36,064 nt of DNA from Deltaproteobacteria bacterium (GCA_024276465.1 JAJRXD010000111.1:1-36064), one strand, 5' to 3'. Counted from the stretch's first letter, positions 17,899 to 26,768 are shown. The notes: generated by a model not told the origin, from the sequence alone. A program made the numbers and translations.

Positions 17899-18522
17899 TT
17901 AAATTTCCTTGAAAAACTCACTTGAGGGAAGCTGTTTTATTCTGCCAAGGAATACATCGAAATAAAAATCAATCTTTTTAGATGATTTCATCTTTTGTGG
18001 AAAGTTTATCTCTGCAAGCTCGTCGTAAAATCCAACAAGATTGTCAATACCACGGGTAAATTCAATAACATAGTCAACCCACCTGCCTTTTTCCGATTTC
18101 AGGCTGGCAAGAAGACGTTTATCTGCCAGTGCAACGCCGGCATAATCGTCATTCCAGGTATGCCTGAACAGCGAATTGTTCTGAAAAAAGTCAATATGGG
18201 CCAGCACATGGTAAAAGATCATAACATTGAGCCAGTCAGGATTATTATCGTTATAAAAGGAGATGGCCGGTCGAGTGTTAATGACAGTTTCATAAGGGTT
18301 GTTCGGGTACAGCTCATAGATCTTCCTTTCCTGCAAAATACGAATATCGTGCACCCAGTAATCATACAGGGTGGGAATCATGTTTTTAGGAAACAGGTCC
18401 AGCAGGTCCCGGTTGGTCACAATATATTCCAGGCTTTCATCCTGAAACTGAAGGCCTGCTGCACGGGCCCTCTGTTTACACGTTTCCATTATTTTTTTTG
18501 TCCGCTGATCGATCAGCTGCAT
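17899..18522 (-). CDS. spoVR: SpoVR family protein, N-terminal part, ended by in-frame TAA
   Basis: A 207-residue frame with the SpoVR N-terminal features: YPNNPYETVINTRPAISFY, the segment NVMIFYHVLAHIDFFQNN with conserved His-rich pattern, and TWNDDYAG. It ends with FFKEI then TAA, after which the frame runs on without another stop to 16885. The whole would be 545 residues, near the usual 500-odd of the family. If the TAA were GAA (one G-to-T change) it would read KEIERYN. The ATG at 18522 was chosen because GAGAG lies eight bases before it. It follows the DUF444 gene by 67 bases. The stop may be a recent nonsense mutation, a sequence error, or a true split. Confidence 0.85.
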   Translation of the reverse strand: MQLIDQRTKKIMETCKQRARAAGLQFQDESLEYIVTNRDLLDLFPKNMIPTLYDYWVHDIRILQERKIYELYPNNPYETVINTRPAISFYNDNNPDWLNVMIFYHVLAHIDFFQNNSLFRHTWNDDYAGVALADKRLLASLKSEKGRWVDYVIEFTRGIDNLVGFYDELAEINFPQKMKSSKKIDFYFDVFLGRIKQLPSSEFFKEI

Positions 18523-18589
18523 TTTATAATCTCTCAAACAAATATTAACAACTGAACACAAGCACTCCGGCAGAGTTCACATGGATGGG

Positions 18590-19768
18590 TTATGACACCA
18601 GTTTCCTGACACCTTCAATTATCCTGTCCTGGTCAGATGTTACAGATATGGAGTCAACTCTGATTATCTTTTCGTCTTTCAACACACCCCCTTCCTTCAG
18701 GTACTGCTCTACAATGCTTTCCCCTGATGAATACATACCCTTTGCAATGGTAATCCCCATCCGGTTCACAAAGGCTAAAATCTTTTTGAGTTCCTGTATG
18801 GTTTCCTTTTTATCCTGATCCCAGTCTTCACCGTCAGTGCCCTGAAAAATATATATATTATAATCAGCAACAAGGTTTTCTTTCTGAACAATTGTATTGA
18901 CTAACTTGTATGCTGAAACAATTTTTGTACCCCCTGCAACGCTGGTACTGTGGTATGTATAGAAATCCTCAACCTCGCGGGCATGCTCATCATGCAGAAT
19001 AAAGCGCGTTTCCACATTATTTTTGTACTGAAACATCAGCCAGCTGTACATAAACAGGTGCTGAGAAACAACAAGATCGGTAGGTTTTCCGCTCATGGAA
19101 CCGGAGTAGTCCCTGACAAAAAACACTACTGCCTGGGACTCATAATCGCTCTCACGGGAAAGAGTTCTGTAAACTTTGTCTTTTGGCGCTACCATCAATC
19201 CTGACAGGTCTATATTCTGAATATCCGTGATATTTCCTAACGCAAGATTTGTTTCTATTATTTTACGCAGCGTTGCCTTTTTGTCGATAACCTGGCCATG
19301 GCCCAGATTCCGGTCAGTTAAATCATAGATATACTTTGTCAAAGACCGCTTCTTACCTTTATCCTTCAAATTAGGCAGCTGAAATTTTTCTGTAAGAACC
19401 CTGCCCAGTTCATATGCTGTGGATTCTATCTCATGCAGCACCTCGCCTGACTGACCCGAACCGGTCTCGCCTTCACCTTCCGTGGTATGGATAGGATCCT
19501 CAGCGATCACATCGTCTTCCCTGCCCTGTCCTGATCCTCCGGTCTCAAATTCATTCCCCAGCGGCCGGGTGTCATGAATGAATTTCTCTTCCACAACCGT
19601 AGGAACAACTACAACCTTTTTTTTTCCTTCAGGTGACGGTTTAACAAACCTGCCCAGGCGGATCTTCTTTGGAAACCCGTCCTCCTTTCTCCGCTCATCA
19701 CGCCGCAACAGCTCGTCAATGGATTTCAGGATATGCACATGGATCGGGCTCGGTGCTATCTTCTGCAT
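18590..19768 (-). CDS. DUF444 protein (YeaH/YhbH-like) with VWA domain
   Basis: A 392-residue protein of the DUF444 family, called YeaH in enterobacteria and YhbH in Bacillus, which works with PrkA/YeaG and SpoVR in starvation or sporulation responses. Visible parts are the basic N-terminus with RRDERRKEDG, an acidic low-complexity linker rich in Glu and Gly (about 75-115), and a VWA domain with the metal-site motif DYSGSMSGK near residue 220 and GGTKIVSA later. The ATG at 19768 was chosen since AAAGGA lies ten bases upstream; two earlier in-frame ATGs (19801, 19846) lack such a site. It follows the first PrkA-like gene by about 120 bases. A bacterial AAA+ ATPase next to a VWA protein usually indicates a physical pair. 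Confidence 0.9.
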   Translation of the reverse strand: MQKIAPSPIHVHILKSIDELLRRDERRKEDGFPKKIRLGRFVKPSPEGKKKVVVVPTVVEEKFIHDTRPLGNEFETGGSGQGREDDVIAEDPIHTTEGEGETGSGQSGEVLHEIESTAYELGRVLTEKFQLPNLKDKGKKRSLTKYIYDLTDRNLGHGQVIDKKATLRKIIETNLALGNITDIQNIDLSGLMVAPKDKVYRTLSRESDYESQAVVFFVRDYSGSMSGKPTDLVVSQHLFMYSWLMFQYKNNVETRFILHDEHAREVEDFYTYHSTSVAGGTKIVSAYKLVNTIVQKENLVADYNIYIFQGTDGEDWDQDKKETIQELKKILAFVNRMGITIAKGMYSSGESIVEQYLKEGGVLKDEKIIRVDSISVTSDQDRIIEGVRKLVS

Positions 19769-19887
19769 TATGCTGAGATCCTTTCTGTTTTCAACAGTCA
19801 TAAAGTATTGCACTGCAATGCAGCATCCCTGACAGGTTGTATGCATCGCGCCAGTGTCAACTCTGATATAAACTCATAAAAAACCCA

Positions 19888-21933
19888 TCAACTCTCACTG
19901 TCCTGCGTGCAGAAATACTCAATGGTTTTCTGAGCGCAGGTTCTGCAATACCCGATTTTATTTATCATACTGTCAATCATACGGTCATACAGCTTCTGGT
20001 TATCCTCATTTGTCCGGTTGGCAAGTGCACCCATCAAGCTTCCGGCACCTGCAACATCAGACTTCAGTTTAACGTCTGTAACAGCTTTTACAAGATTGAG
20101 GTTGTCCATAAAGTCATAATTGCGGTCAACAGAAACCTTCTGCCCGTAAATCTTCCGGATCGAATTTCTGAAGGTTTCCTTCTGTTCCTTTGTCTTCAGG
20201 CCCAGCCGGTCTTCAATGCTTTCCATATGTTTATTGTCAATTTTGACCGCTTTCAGCTCACCGGTTTGCGGATCCGTGTATTTCCACATGTTGTCTGGTC
20301 CCAGATTCTCCGCATCAACGCCAATGACCATGTTGACATAATTCATAACGTCTTTCCTGATTGCCTGGGGTTCATCCATATATGCATTGAATATTGCAAC
20401 CATAACCTGTTCACGGTACAGCCCCTTGGCAATTTTTAAATCTTCAAGATATTTTGCCCTGTCATTAGTATCAGTAACATAATCAAGCACAATTCTTTCC
20501 AGGCATTTGAATATTCCCTCGGCATACATGCATTTGCCCTCATTTGTCTCTGACATCTCTATTAAAAGCTGCATGGCTCTCCCGAGGTTTCTCTGTCCCA
20601 AACCTTTCTGTCCGAACCTTTTAGTTATATCCGGCTCATTATTGAGATCATCTATGACTTCTGTCAATGTTTTGATGCTTTTCTCTCCTGCTACTTCTCC
20701 GGCTCCAAGTTTCATCATCTCTATTGGCGTCAGCTTTTCAGACCGCGGCAGGCGAGTCAATGTAACCGCTACTGAAGCCGCATAGTTCAGATTGGGGTCC
20801 TGATGCAGGTCTTCCTTGGTAAGGGTTGTCTTCGCAGTGCTTCCGATGGCATATCCGGTCAGGTCTTTTTGCAGCAGGTAGTTTGTATTGTGTGCCACAT
20901 AACATATTCTGCACCGGTCAACAATCGGCGCCTCCTCCTTTTCGGCCACAAAACGGTTGAATTCAGCATTGTTGCTGGTTGCAATAATGAGCGTGTCAAT
21001 GGGCCACTTGTATCCGTCGATTTCGATATTCCTGTTCTGAATAACACCTAAATATACCTGCACAAGGTCTTTTTTGTTTTTAAAAATCTCATCGCTGAAG
21101 TGGATGCCCCCGCCAGCCACACGTGCCAGTGCACCTCTTCGCAGGTCAAAGCGGTAGGGATTATTAGTTTCCCTGATATGCAGAAGCCGCTGGATGGATT
21201 CTTCACCTAACAGATCAACAGCTGAAGATGTAATTTTGTCTCTGGCAGAGTATTTACCCGTTATGGTGCCCAGGCTGCCACTGATGGGTACTGGTACAAT
21301 TTCAATAAATTCCTTGATCCTGGATATGTCGTTATCGCAGTACATCCGAATATCATTCAATATAAAACTTGAACATGCCCCTAAAGGACGGTAGTTCATA
21401 TACAGGGTATCAATTTCCCTGTCACTGAATCCCGCACTTGAGAGAGCTTCCTTGTTCTGATCTGTTGATTCATATAAATTCATGGCCAGTATCACCGGAT
21501 CTTCATATGTCTGTGATCCTATTGTTGCAAACTGTCCATAAGTACCTATTTTATCAAGATTTTTGTACTGAAATGTGTGTTTTCTGTTTCTTTCTTCAGA
21601 AAGGAATTCGCGATACGCATCACAAAGATAATCAACAAAAAAAGTTTTTCCATTGCCCGGATCCCCAACCAGCACAAACGCCATTTCAGCGGAGGAGCCT
21701 CCTTCGGAAGCATCTTTCACATAGGAGACAAAGCTGTTTATTTCATCATACATTCCAATGATGTGCTTTCGCCCTTTTCTGAATATCTTGAAGTCAAATG
21801 TTGTTCTCCCGTCAACATTAACTTTTTCAATCATTTTCGAGTCCTGCAGGATCATTCTGGCAACAGCTTGGAAAGCATTTTCAAAAACTTTTGTGCCTTC
21901 TTTCACCTGGTTAATATACTCATCTAATGTCAT
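19888..21933 (-). CDS. prkA: PrkA-type AAA+ ATPase (YeaG-like), first paralogue
   Basis: A 681-residue protein. Walker A is GDPGNGKT at 90-97, and the sensor-like segment TLIIATSNNAEFNRF sits near residue 325. A segment with GKYSARDKITSSAVDLLGEESIQRL and DLRRGALARVAGGGIHFSDEIFK (before 310) matches the PrkA AAA core. The ATG at 21933 was selected because GGGAGG lies eight bases upstream; an in-frame ATG at 21981 has none. The C-terminus carries CRTCAQKTIEYFC, three Cys in a possible metal site, unusual for YeaG and worth noting. First gene of the operon PrkA-DUF444-SpoVR-PrkA2, so it likely sets operon expression. Kinase versus protease activity is unresolved for the family. Confidence 0.9.
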   Translation of the reverse strand: MTLDEYINQVKEGTKVFENAFQAVARMILQDSKMIEKVNVDGRTTFDFKIFRKGRKHIIGMYDEINSFVSYVKDASEGGSSAEMAFVLVGDPGNGKTFFVDYLCDAYREFLSEERNRKHTFQYKNLDKIGTYGQFATIGSQTYEDPVILAMNLYESTDQNKEALSSAGFSDREIDTLYMNYRPLGACSSFILNDIRMYCDNDISRIKEFIEIVPVPISGSLGTITGKYSARDKITSSAVDLLGEESIQRLLHIRETNNPYRFDLRRGALARVAGGGIHFSDEIFKNKKDLVQVYLGVIQNRNIEIDGYKWPIDTLIIATSNNAEFNRFVAEKEEAPIVDRCRICYVAHNTNYLLQKDLTGYAIGSTAKTTLTKEDLHQDPNLNYAASVAVTLTRLPRSEKLTPIEMMKLGAGEVAGEKSIKTLTEVIDDLNNEPDITKRFGQKGLGQRNLGRAMQLLIEMSETNEGKCMYAEGIFKCLERIVLDYVTDTNDRAKYLEDLKIAKGLYREQVMVAIFNAYMDEPQAIRKDVMNYVNMVIGVDAENLGPDNMWKYTDPQTGELKAVKIDNKHMESIEDRLGLKTKEQKETFRNSIRKIYGQKVSVDRNYDFMDNLNLVKAVTDVKLKSDVAGAGSLMGALANRTNEDNQKLYDRMIDSMINKIGYCRTCAQKTIEYFCTQDSES

Positions 21934-22286
21934 GGTCGTGTCCTCCCGAAAATTGGTATAGATAGCTTGCCTGTTCGTCAAAACTGTTATCGAACAATAA
22001 AACCAAATAATAAGAGAAAGCGTAAAATTTCTGACAGGTTTTGCAGATAAAATTCAGGAATGGGGTTGTTTTGACTGTTAATTTGATTACTGGTATGGCT
22101 TATTGATAAATCCGGGGGGTTATACTATACTGTCCTGTCACACACAAACTGATTTGAGATATCATTTCAGAACAAGGTTTTGCGCCGGGACAAACTCCAG
22201 GAAAGATTCTTATGTCTGACATGAAGATTTCTCAATCCCGGTCTGCGGGGCACCCTTGAAATAACAGCTGGATGTTGAAGATAACA
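21934..22286. other. Gene-free stretch upstream of the PrkA operon
   Basis: About 350 bases that must hold the promoter of the minus-strand PrkA operon and the end of the small-protein transcript. I looked for a sigma-54 type pattern and found none convincing; a TATAGTATAA-like string occurs on the minus strand near 22120-22130, but no matching -35 was fixed. Confidence 0.4.
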
Positions 22287-22529
22287 CTACACTACTTCAT
22301 CAATATATCTGCCCTTTTCGGTCTCAGCAGCTATCTCTTTTTCAACTTCCTCCTGTCTTCTTATTTCATCATTCCTTAATCTTCTGCGATCTTCAGTTTT
22401 TCTTAATTCTTCATCACTTATCTCTTTTGAGAGTTCCTCTTTTCTTCTTTCAACATCTCCGGATGACCGGGTTTGCTTTCTTTCTAAAGGACGTTGATAA
22501 GATGCATCAGCAATGGGATCAACAGGCAT
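22287..22529 (-). CDS. Small charged coiled-coil protein
   Basis: An 80-residue hypothetical protein. After a short N-terminal segment (MPVDPIADASYQRP), residues 22-72 are almost entirely charged (Glu, Lys, Arg, Asp) in a long helix suited to a coiled coil. The start is well supported: AAAGGAGG lies five to six bases before the ATG. It sits alone between the VWA gene (22623) and the PrkA operon. No catalytic or binding motif is visible; it could be a scaffold or adaptor. Small proteins with a similar opening are, from memory, common in deltaproteobacteria. Confidence 0.75.
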   Translation of the reverse strand: MPVDPIADASYQRPLERKQTRSSGDVERRKEELSKEISDEELRKTEDRRRLRNDEIRRQEEVEKEIAAETEKGRYIDEVV

Positions 22530-22622
22530 GAAAGCCTCCTTTCCTGAAATTATCTAATGTTCAGCATGTTTTTCCAAGACCATTAATGCTTATCGGCAAA
22601 AAAACAGGAAAACTTAAAGATT

Positions 22623-25490
22623 TTACCCTACAGCAGCCAGGGCTTCCAGTGGTAAGCGTTCAACTGCTTTAACCCTGTGAAACCTGCCTGCGCCAATCCG
22701 CGCTATTTCCCGTGCTGTTTTTTCACTTCCCTGATCTGGTTTTTCTTCGGGACAGATAAAAACAACGGAGATTTTAATATGTTTACGGCTGGTTTTCAAT
22801 GCTTCTGTTAAAGCATGCCGGGTCCCCATCTCCTGCTTTGCTTCCATGGTTGTCTGTCTTGAAAATTCTGCCACATGTTTGTGGTATGATCTGCTGTTGC
22901 AATCATCAGATAATGCAGCATTAGGCTGACCATCTGTGATGAGTATTATATATTTAAGGTTGCTTTGTTTATCTTTTAAAAGCATTTGGCGGGCACATGC
23001 CAGGCCGTTTCCAATATTTGTGTACTGTTCAGCCCTTAAAGTCATGGTGGCCTCAAAAAGAGGAGTTATCCTATCGCTAAGGGGAACCACCACTTCACCA
23101 AGGTTTGAAAAAGCAACAATTCCAACACGGTCCTGTTTTTCTATTGCTGCTTTGGACAGTTCTGCAACAGCCATCTTTGCATATCGCAGTTTTCCGTTTT
23201 CTTTCATGGACGCGGAAATATCAACACACACGGCTATATCAAGCTGGTTTGAAGGTTTTTTTTCAAAAGAGCGAAGATCCGTATAATTAATATCTTCAAA
23301 TTTCTTCCCTTTCCGGATAACACGGCGAAGTGTGTGTCTTATGGACAGATCTCTGAACACATCACCTCTTTTATATCTGCGCACTTCGGTTTTGTCTGCC
23401 TCGTGCTCACGCTGAAACGCCCTTTTTTCAAGAACATGACTCTCCTGTCGTCTTATAAGCCCTTCAAGAAGTCTTTCCAGCGAGAGATGGGAAAGGGTAA
23501 AACGTTTTTTTTCACCTGAAATATCGACCAGTCCTTTTTTTTCCAGCTTGTGAAGCACAATCTTGAGCTTTTCGTAATCCACTTTTTCCGGAGATACTTT
23601 AATTCCCCTGTTTTCATTTATTGTATAATGAACATAAAGATCTTCAAGTGAGGTGCTTGGAGATCTGCCCTCGTGCTGAAAGTCCATCATCTCTGCCAGC
23701 AGTTCTGTTTCTGCCTGGGGAGGCAGAAACATCTTGTCTTTGTCAAGACCCGGTGGAGCAGGAAAAGCCCTGGCATTTTTCAGTGCCCCGGCCATCTTCT
23801 CAGGTGAAATCTCCCTGCGGGAAAGAGACTCCTCAAGACCTCTTTCAATCCTGTCCCGCCCATCATGGCTAAGTGTTGCTTGCGAGGAATCAATCATTTC
23901 AAGGAAATTTCTCTCCTCCAGTTCATTTATAAGATCCTGGTAGTCCTGAAGCATATTATTTAAGAGGCCTTTGTCCATAGCATCCTTGAGAGCCTGCTGC
24001 ACAAGGGGATGCTGCATGGCCTGTTCTGCAAAGGCCGGGTCGTCAACAGGCATACCCTCCTCCGGAGAGAGGCTGCGGCAAGATGCTTCGGAAAGCCCCA
24101 TTAGAGCCTTTGAGACCTCATCGGGGGTTAATGGCCTGCGCTGCTCCACAGATTTCTCCTCAGCAGCAGGATACAGCGCAATCCCATAAATCAGCCTGCT
24201 GAATAAGCTTTTGAAGATCTCTTCTATGGTCTTGTCCTGACCCTGCCTTAGCCCTGTCCGGTGGCGAAAAGCAATGCAGGCAGACTGTGCAAGCCTTTGC
24301 CTGGTAAGTTCTCCCCGTAACAGGCCATAGCCCTGAGCAATTTCCCTTGTGGCAAGTGTTCCCCTGACACCAGGAGGACGCTCAACAAGCGGATGTTTTC
24401 GCAGAGCTGCTGCAATTGCAGATGAAATCTCATCAACTTCATCAAGGCCCAGTTTTTCATTCCTTTGCATCTCAAGAAATTTTTCTGTTGTCTTTTTTAT
24501 TTTTTCAGAAAGTTTGTTTGATGTTTGCTCAGGCTTTGTTTCTTCCCCGGAATTAACCGCCTGCATTTCATAGCAGCCGTCTGTCTGAGGTTCCAGAGGA
24601 CTGTAAAGCTCTGCAATTGCAGCAGGGTTTTTCCGGAATGTTTTAACTATGGATGGAAAATCAAGTGAATGTTTCATTTTGTAAAGGCTAAGCACAGGAC
24701 CTTTTCTCTGTTTTATTGCAGAAAGAAACCTGACAAGATCAAACATCCTGCTGGCAAGATAACATGACCTTGTAATTACGTCCTCACGTTCCATAACAAG
24801 ATTGATACCTGTGTTAAAAACCTGATCCATAAGGCTAATTGCCAGATTTTCAAGAGCTGTTAAGGAAACCCCGTTAATGTTTTCAGACAGGAACCGGCTG
24901 TGTGCTTTCTGAAGGAGCTGGTTAAAGGCAAACTGATATTCTGAGGGGACCGGGCGTGGGGGGGTATCCAAAGAAACCAGAGGAATTTTATTCTGGAAGC
25001 AAAACGCGGTAAGCTCCGGCAGGAAAGCCCCGGGCTGAAATATAAATTGTTCCACAACAGATGAATCTTTAATCAAAGCTATTTTTACGGGAAGCTCCAG
25101 TCCATAATAAAGGGAACAGGCATAATGCAGCGCAGCGCCTGTTTCTGCAGGAGAAGCATCAACAGCAATGACAGCCGGGCTGAGCCTTTTTATTATGGGG
25201 TTAAGGAATTTTACAACATTAATTCCTTCCGGGCAAAAGGGAGCGTAAAAAACTTCTCTGACTTTGCCTGACGTAATATTATCCGGGTAGCCTCCCCTCA
25301 TCCAGCAGGCAGCCATTTCAGCAAGATCCGGGCTGAGCTGACGCAGAAGAAACAGGGCAGAGGATGATGTGCGCTTTGAAGAAGGCAGTTTCATCCGGCG
25401 CAAAACACCGGCTTCTATACCAGGCAGCTTCATGTTTCTCTGTAAAGCTCCTCTCAGGTCATCTGTCGTTAAAGAAACCAGTGATTCCAT
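22623..25490 (-). CDS. Large VWA-domain protein, partner of MoxR ATPase
   Basis: A 955-residue protein. The C-terminal 205 residues (751-955) are a VWA domain with an intact metal site: DISAS at 757-761, Thr near 824 (YTNIG) and ITDGQP near 851-856. The central part (about 310-730) is long, charged and helical, with a winged-helix-like stretch near 640-690 (KIVLHKLEKKGLVDISGEKK). The N-terminal 280 residues contain a segment NPIIKRLSPAVIAVDASPAE that looks like an alpha/beta fold of the type found beside MoxR-VWA pairs (ChaN/DUF5682-like), but I cannot confirm it. It begins three bases after the moxR stop, so translation is coupled. The order AAA+ then VWA recalls the I and D subunits of metal chelatases and suggests a chaperone or metal-insertion complex. 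Confidence 0.85.
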   Translation of the reverse strand: MESLVSLTTDDLRGALQRNMKLPGIEAGVLRRMKLPSSKRTSSSALFLLRQLSPDLAEMAACWMRGGYPDNITSGKVREVFYAPFCPEGINVVKFLNPIIKRLSPAVIAVDASPAETGAALHYACSLYYGLELPVKIALIKDSSVVEQFIFQPGAFLPELTAFCFQNKIPLVSLDTPPRPVPSEYQFAFNQLLQKAHSRFLSENINGVSLTALENLAISLMDQVFNTGINLVMEREDVITRSCYLASRMFDLVRFLSAIKQRKGPVLSLYKMKHSLDFPSIVKTFRKNPAAIAELYSPLEPQTDGCYEMQAVNSGEETKPEQTSNKLSEKIKKTTEKFLEMQRNEKLGLDEVDEISSAIAAALRKHPLVERPPGVRGTLATREIAQGYGLLRGELTRQRLAQSACIAFRHRTGLRQGQDKTIEEIFKSLFSRLIYGIALYPAAEEKSVEQRRPLTPDEVSKALMGLSEASCRSLSPEEGMPVDDPAFAEQAMQHPLVQQALKDAMDKGLLNNMLQDYQDLINELEERNFLEMIDSSQATLSHDGRDRIERGLEESLSRREISPEKMAGALKNARAFPAPPGLDKDKMFLPPQAETELLAEMMDFQHEGRSPSTSLEDLYVHYTINENRGIKVSPEKVDYEKLKIVLHKLEKKGLVDISGEKKRFTLSHLSLERLLEGLIRRQESHVLEKRAFQREHEADKTEVRRYKRGDVFRDLSIRHTLRRVIRKGKKFEDINYTDLRSFEKKPSNQLDIAVCVDISASMKENGKLRYAKMAVAELSKAAIEKQDRVGIVAFSNLGEVVVPLSDRITPLFEATMTLRAEQYTNIGNGLACARQMLLKDKQSNLKYIILITDGQPNAALSDDCNSRSYHKHVAEFSRQTTMEAKQEMGTRHALTEALKTSRKHIKISVVFICPEEKPDQGSEKTAREIARIGAGRFHRVKAVERLPLEALAAVG

Positions 25491-25493
25491 TGT

Positions 25494-26512
25494 TTATTTT
25501 TTTGCCTGGTCAATTATTTTCTCAATGAGAATGCCCTGCTTTTCATAGTAACGGCTTTCAGTGCTTACAGCAAGCCGTCCCTCAAGAACCCGCCTGGCGG
25601 CATTTTCAACATCAGATTTTTTCACCTGGTTTGCATCTCTTAACCGGGCAAGTGACTGGGCCTGCTCATAGATGGAAAGGCTTGCACGAACGCTTGGAAG
25701 GCGTTCAAGTTCATCGGGCATGCTGCGGGCTGAATTGGAGATAGCCACAGACTGCCTGACCAAATTATCTGATTCCCTTACCCCCTCTATTTTCTTACCA
25801 TACTGTTGTAAAATCCTGACTTCATCCTCAAAGCCTGGATAGCCTATTCTTACCTGCTCAAACCTGTCAGACAGGGTCTCACTGACCCTTTCAGCCCCTG
25901 CATACTCCTCAGGATTTTCCGTTGCCACCACCAGTGTATCAACCTCAGAGGAGAAGTCAAAACCGGCTATTGTTGTAATTCCCTCCTCTAACACCTGAAC
26001 AAGGGTATTCTGGGTGCGCTGCGGGACACGGTTAAGTTCATCAACAAACAGGATTTTCCGGTGTGCTTTCTGGATTTTGCCGGGGGTAAAAGCTCGCGGG
26101 TCCTGTATTCCCATACGCATGGCAAGAACAGGATCAAGATCCCCCATCAGGTCCTCAGGCATCATTTCAGGAGAGCCCTGGATGCGGATAAACCGGTTAT
26201 CCCCTGTCACCTTTATTTTTTTCAGTTTTTTTCTGCCCCTGCAGTCAGGACATGCCGGTTTTTTTGGATAGCAGTTATATCTGCAGTCAGCTATGGTCTC
26301 CATTGATGGAAGCAGAGCAGCTATTATTCTTGCAACAGTGGTTTTTCCTGTTCCAGGAGGACCTTCCAGAAGAAGATGACGTCCTGCTACTAAAACAGCA
26401 AGTATTGCTTCACGGGTTAAGTCATCACAGTAAAAGCCCTCAAGCGGGTCCTCTTTTTTTTTATCTTTAAAAGTATTGCTGCCCGCAGTTCCTCTCTGAG
26501 TGTTTTGGCCAT
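25494..26512 (-). CDS. MoxR-type AAA+ ATPase, expressed through an apparent -1 frameshift
   Basis: The conserved part covers residues from about 45: LLLEGPPGTGKTTVARII (Walker A), LFVDELNRVPQRTQNTL (Walker B) and LVVATENPEEY (sensor). Between them a four-cysteine insert, CRYNCYPKKPACPDC, is a likely zinc site, as in some magnesium-chelatase-like ATPases. The only in-frame ATG (26303) would delete Walker A, and no other usual start exists in that frame before a stop at 26532. An ATG at 26512 with GGAG eight bases upstream lies in the next frame and joins the MoxR frame exactly if the ribosome slips -1 at A9 (26454-26462). The joined protein reads MAKTLREEL...LLKIKKKEDPLEGFYCDD, 340 residues. 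Without a shift the product stops at 26417 after 31 residues. It is followed at three bases by the VWA gene. Confidence 0.85.
26453..26459 (-). promoter_or_regulatory. Candidate -1 frameshift heptamer A AAA AAG in moxR
   Basis: In the frame of the ATG at 26512 the codons run ATA AAA AAA AAG AGG, so the heptamer A AAA AAG sits in the proper phase for tandem slippage, the same heptamer as in Escherichia coli dnaX. The -1 direction is the one needed to enter the MoxR frame (GAG GAC CCG). I see no strong stem right after it; RNA polymerase slippage on A9 or a simple sequence error are alternatives. Confidence 0.5.
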
Positions 26513-26552
26513 ATTGTTTTCTCCAGATGGATTAAAATTTCTCAAGAGCCTG

Positions 26553-26768
26553 CTAAAAACAGCCAAGCTGACAGTTTTTCACTTTAAATCCCAATACATC
26601 CATAAAGGATCTCATTTTATTTATGGGAATGCTGTTGTCACCTGCAAACTGCTGGGCCTGTGCACAGCTTATTTTTCCCTCTTTTGCGATTTCTTTTAAC
26701 TTTGCCTCAAGTTCAGGCGTCATCCAGTCTTCTCTTTTTGTGTTTTCGAACATGTTTCCTCTGGTCAT
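26553..26768 (-). CDS. Small protein ending in NCQLGCF
   Basis: A 71-residue protein. Residues 14-60 form an apparent helix-turn-helix-like unit (LEAKLKEIAKEGKISCAQAQ...IPINKMRSFMDVLGF). The end, KVKNCQLGCF, carries two Cys four apart, and KISCAQA has a third; from memory this tail is found in other small anaerobe proteins, function unknown. The ATG at 26768 was chosen because GGAGG lies eight bases upstream. It sits between the JAMM peptidase (79 bases upstream) and moxR (41 bases downstream), on the same strand. Candidate metal- or sulfur-handling adaptor; unproven. Confidence 0.75.
   Translation of the reverse strand: MTRGNMFENTKREDWMTPELEAKLKEIAKEGKISCAQAQQFAGDNSIPINKMRSFMDVLGFKVKNCQLGCF

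Noticed and set aside
16885-18522. SpoVR as two natural subunits
   Set aside because: Both parts and the linking codons share one frame, and the second start has no ribosome binding site; a nonsense change fits better.
25494-26303. moxR starting at the ATG at 26303
   Set aside because: This would remove Walker A, which is encoded intact just upstream in the same frame.
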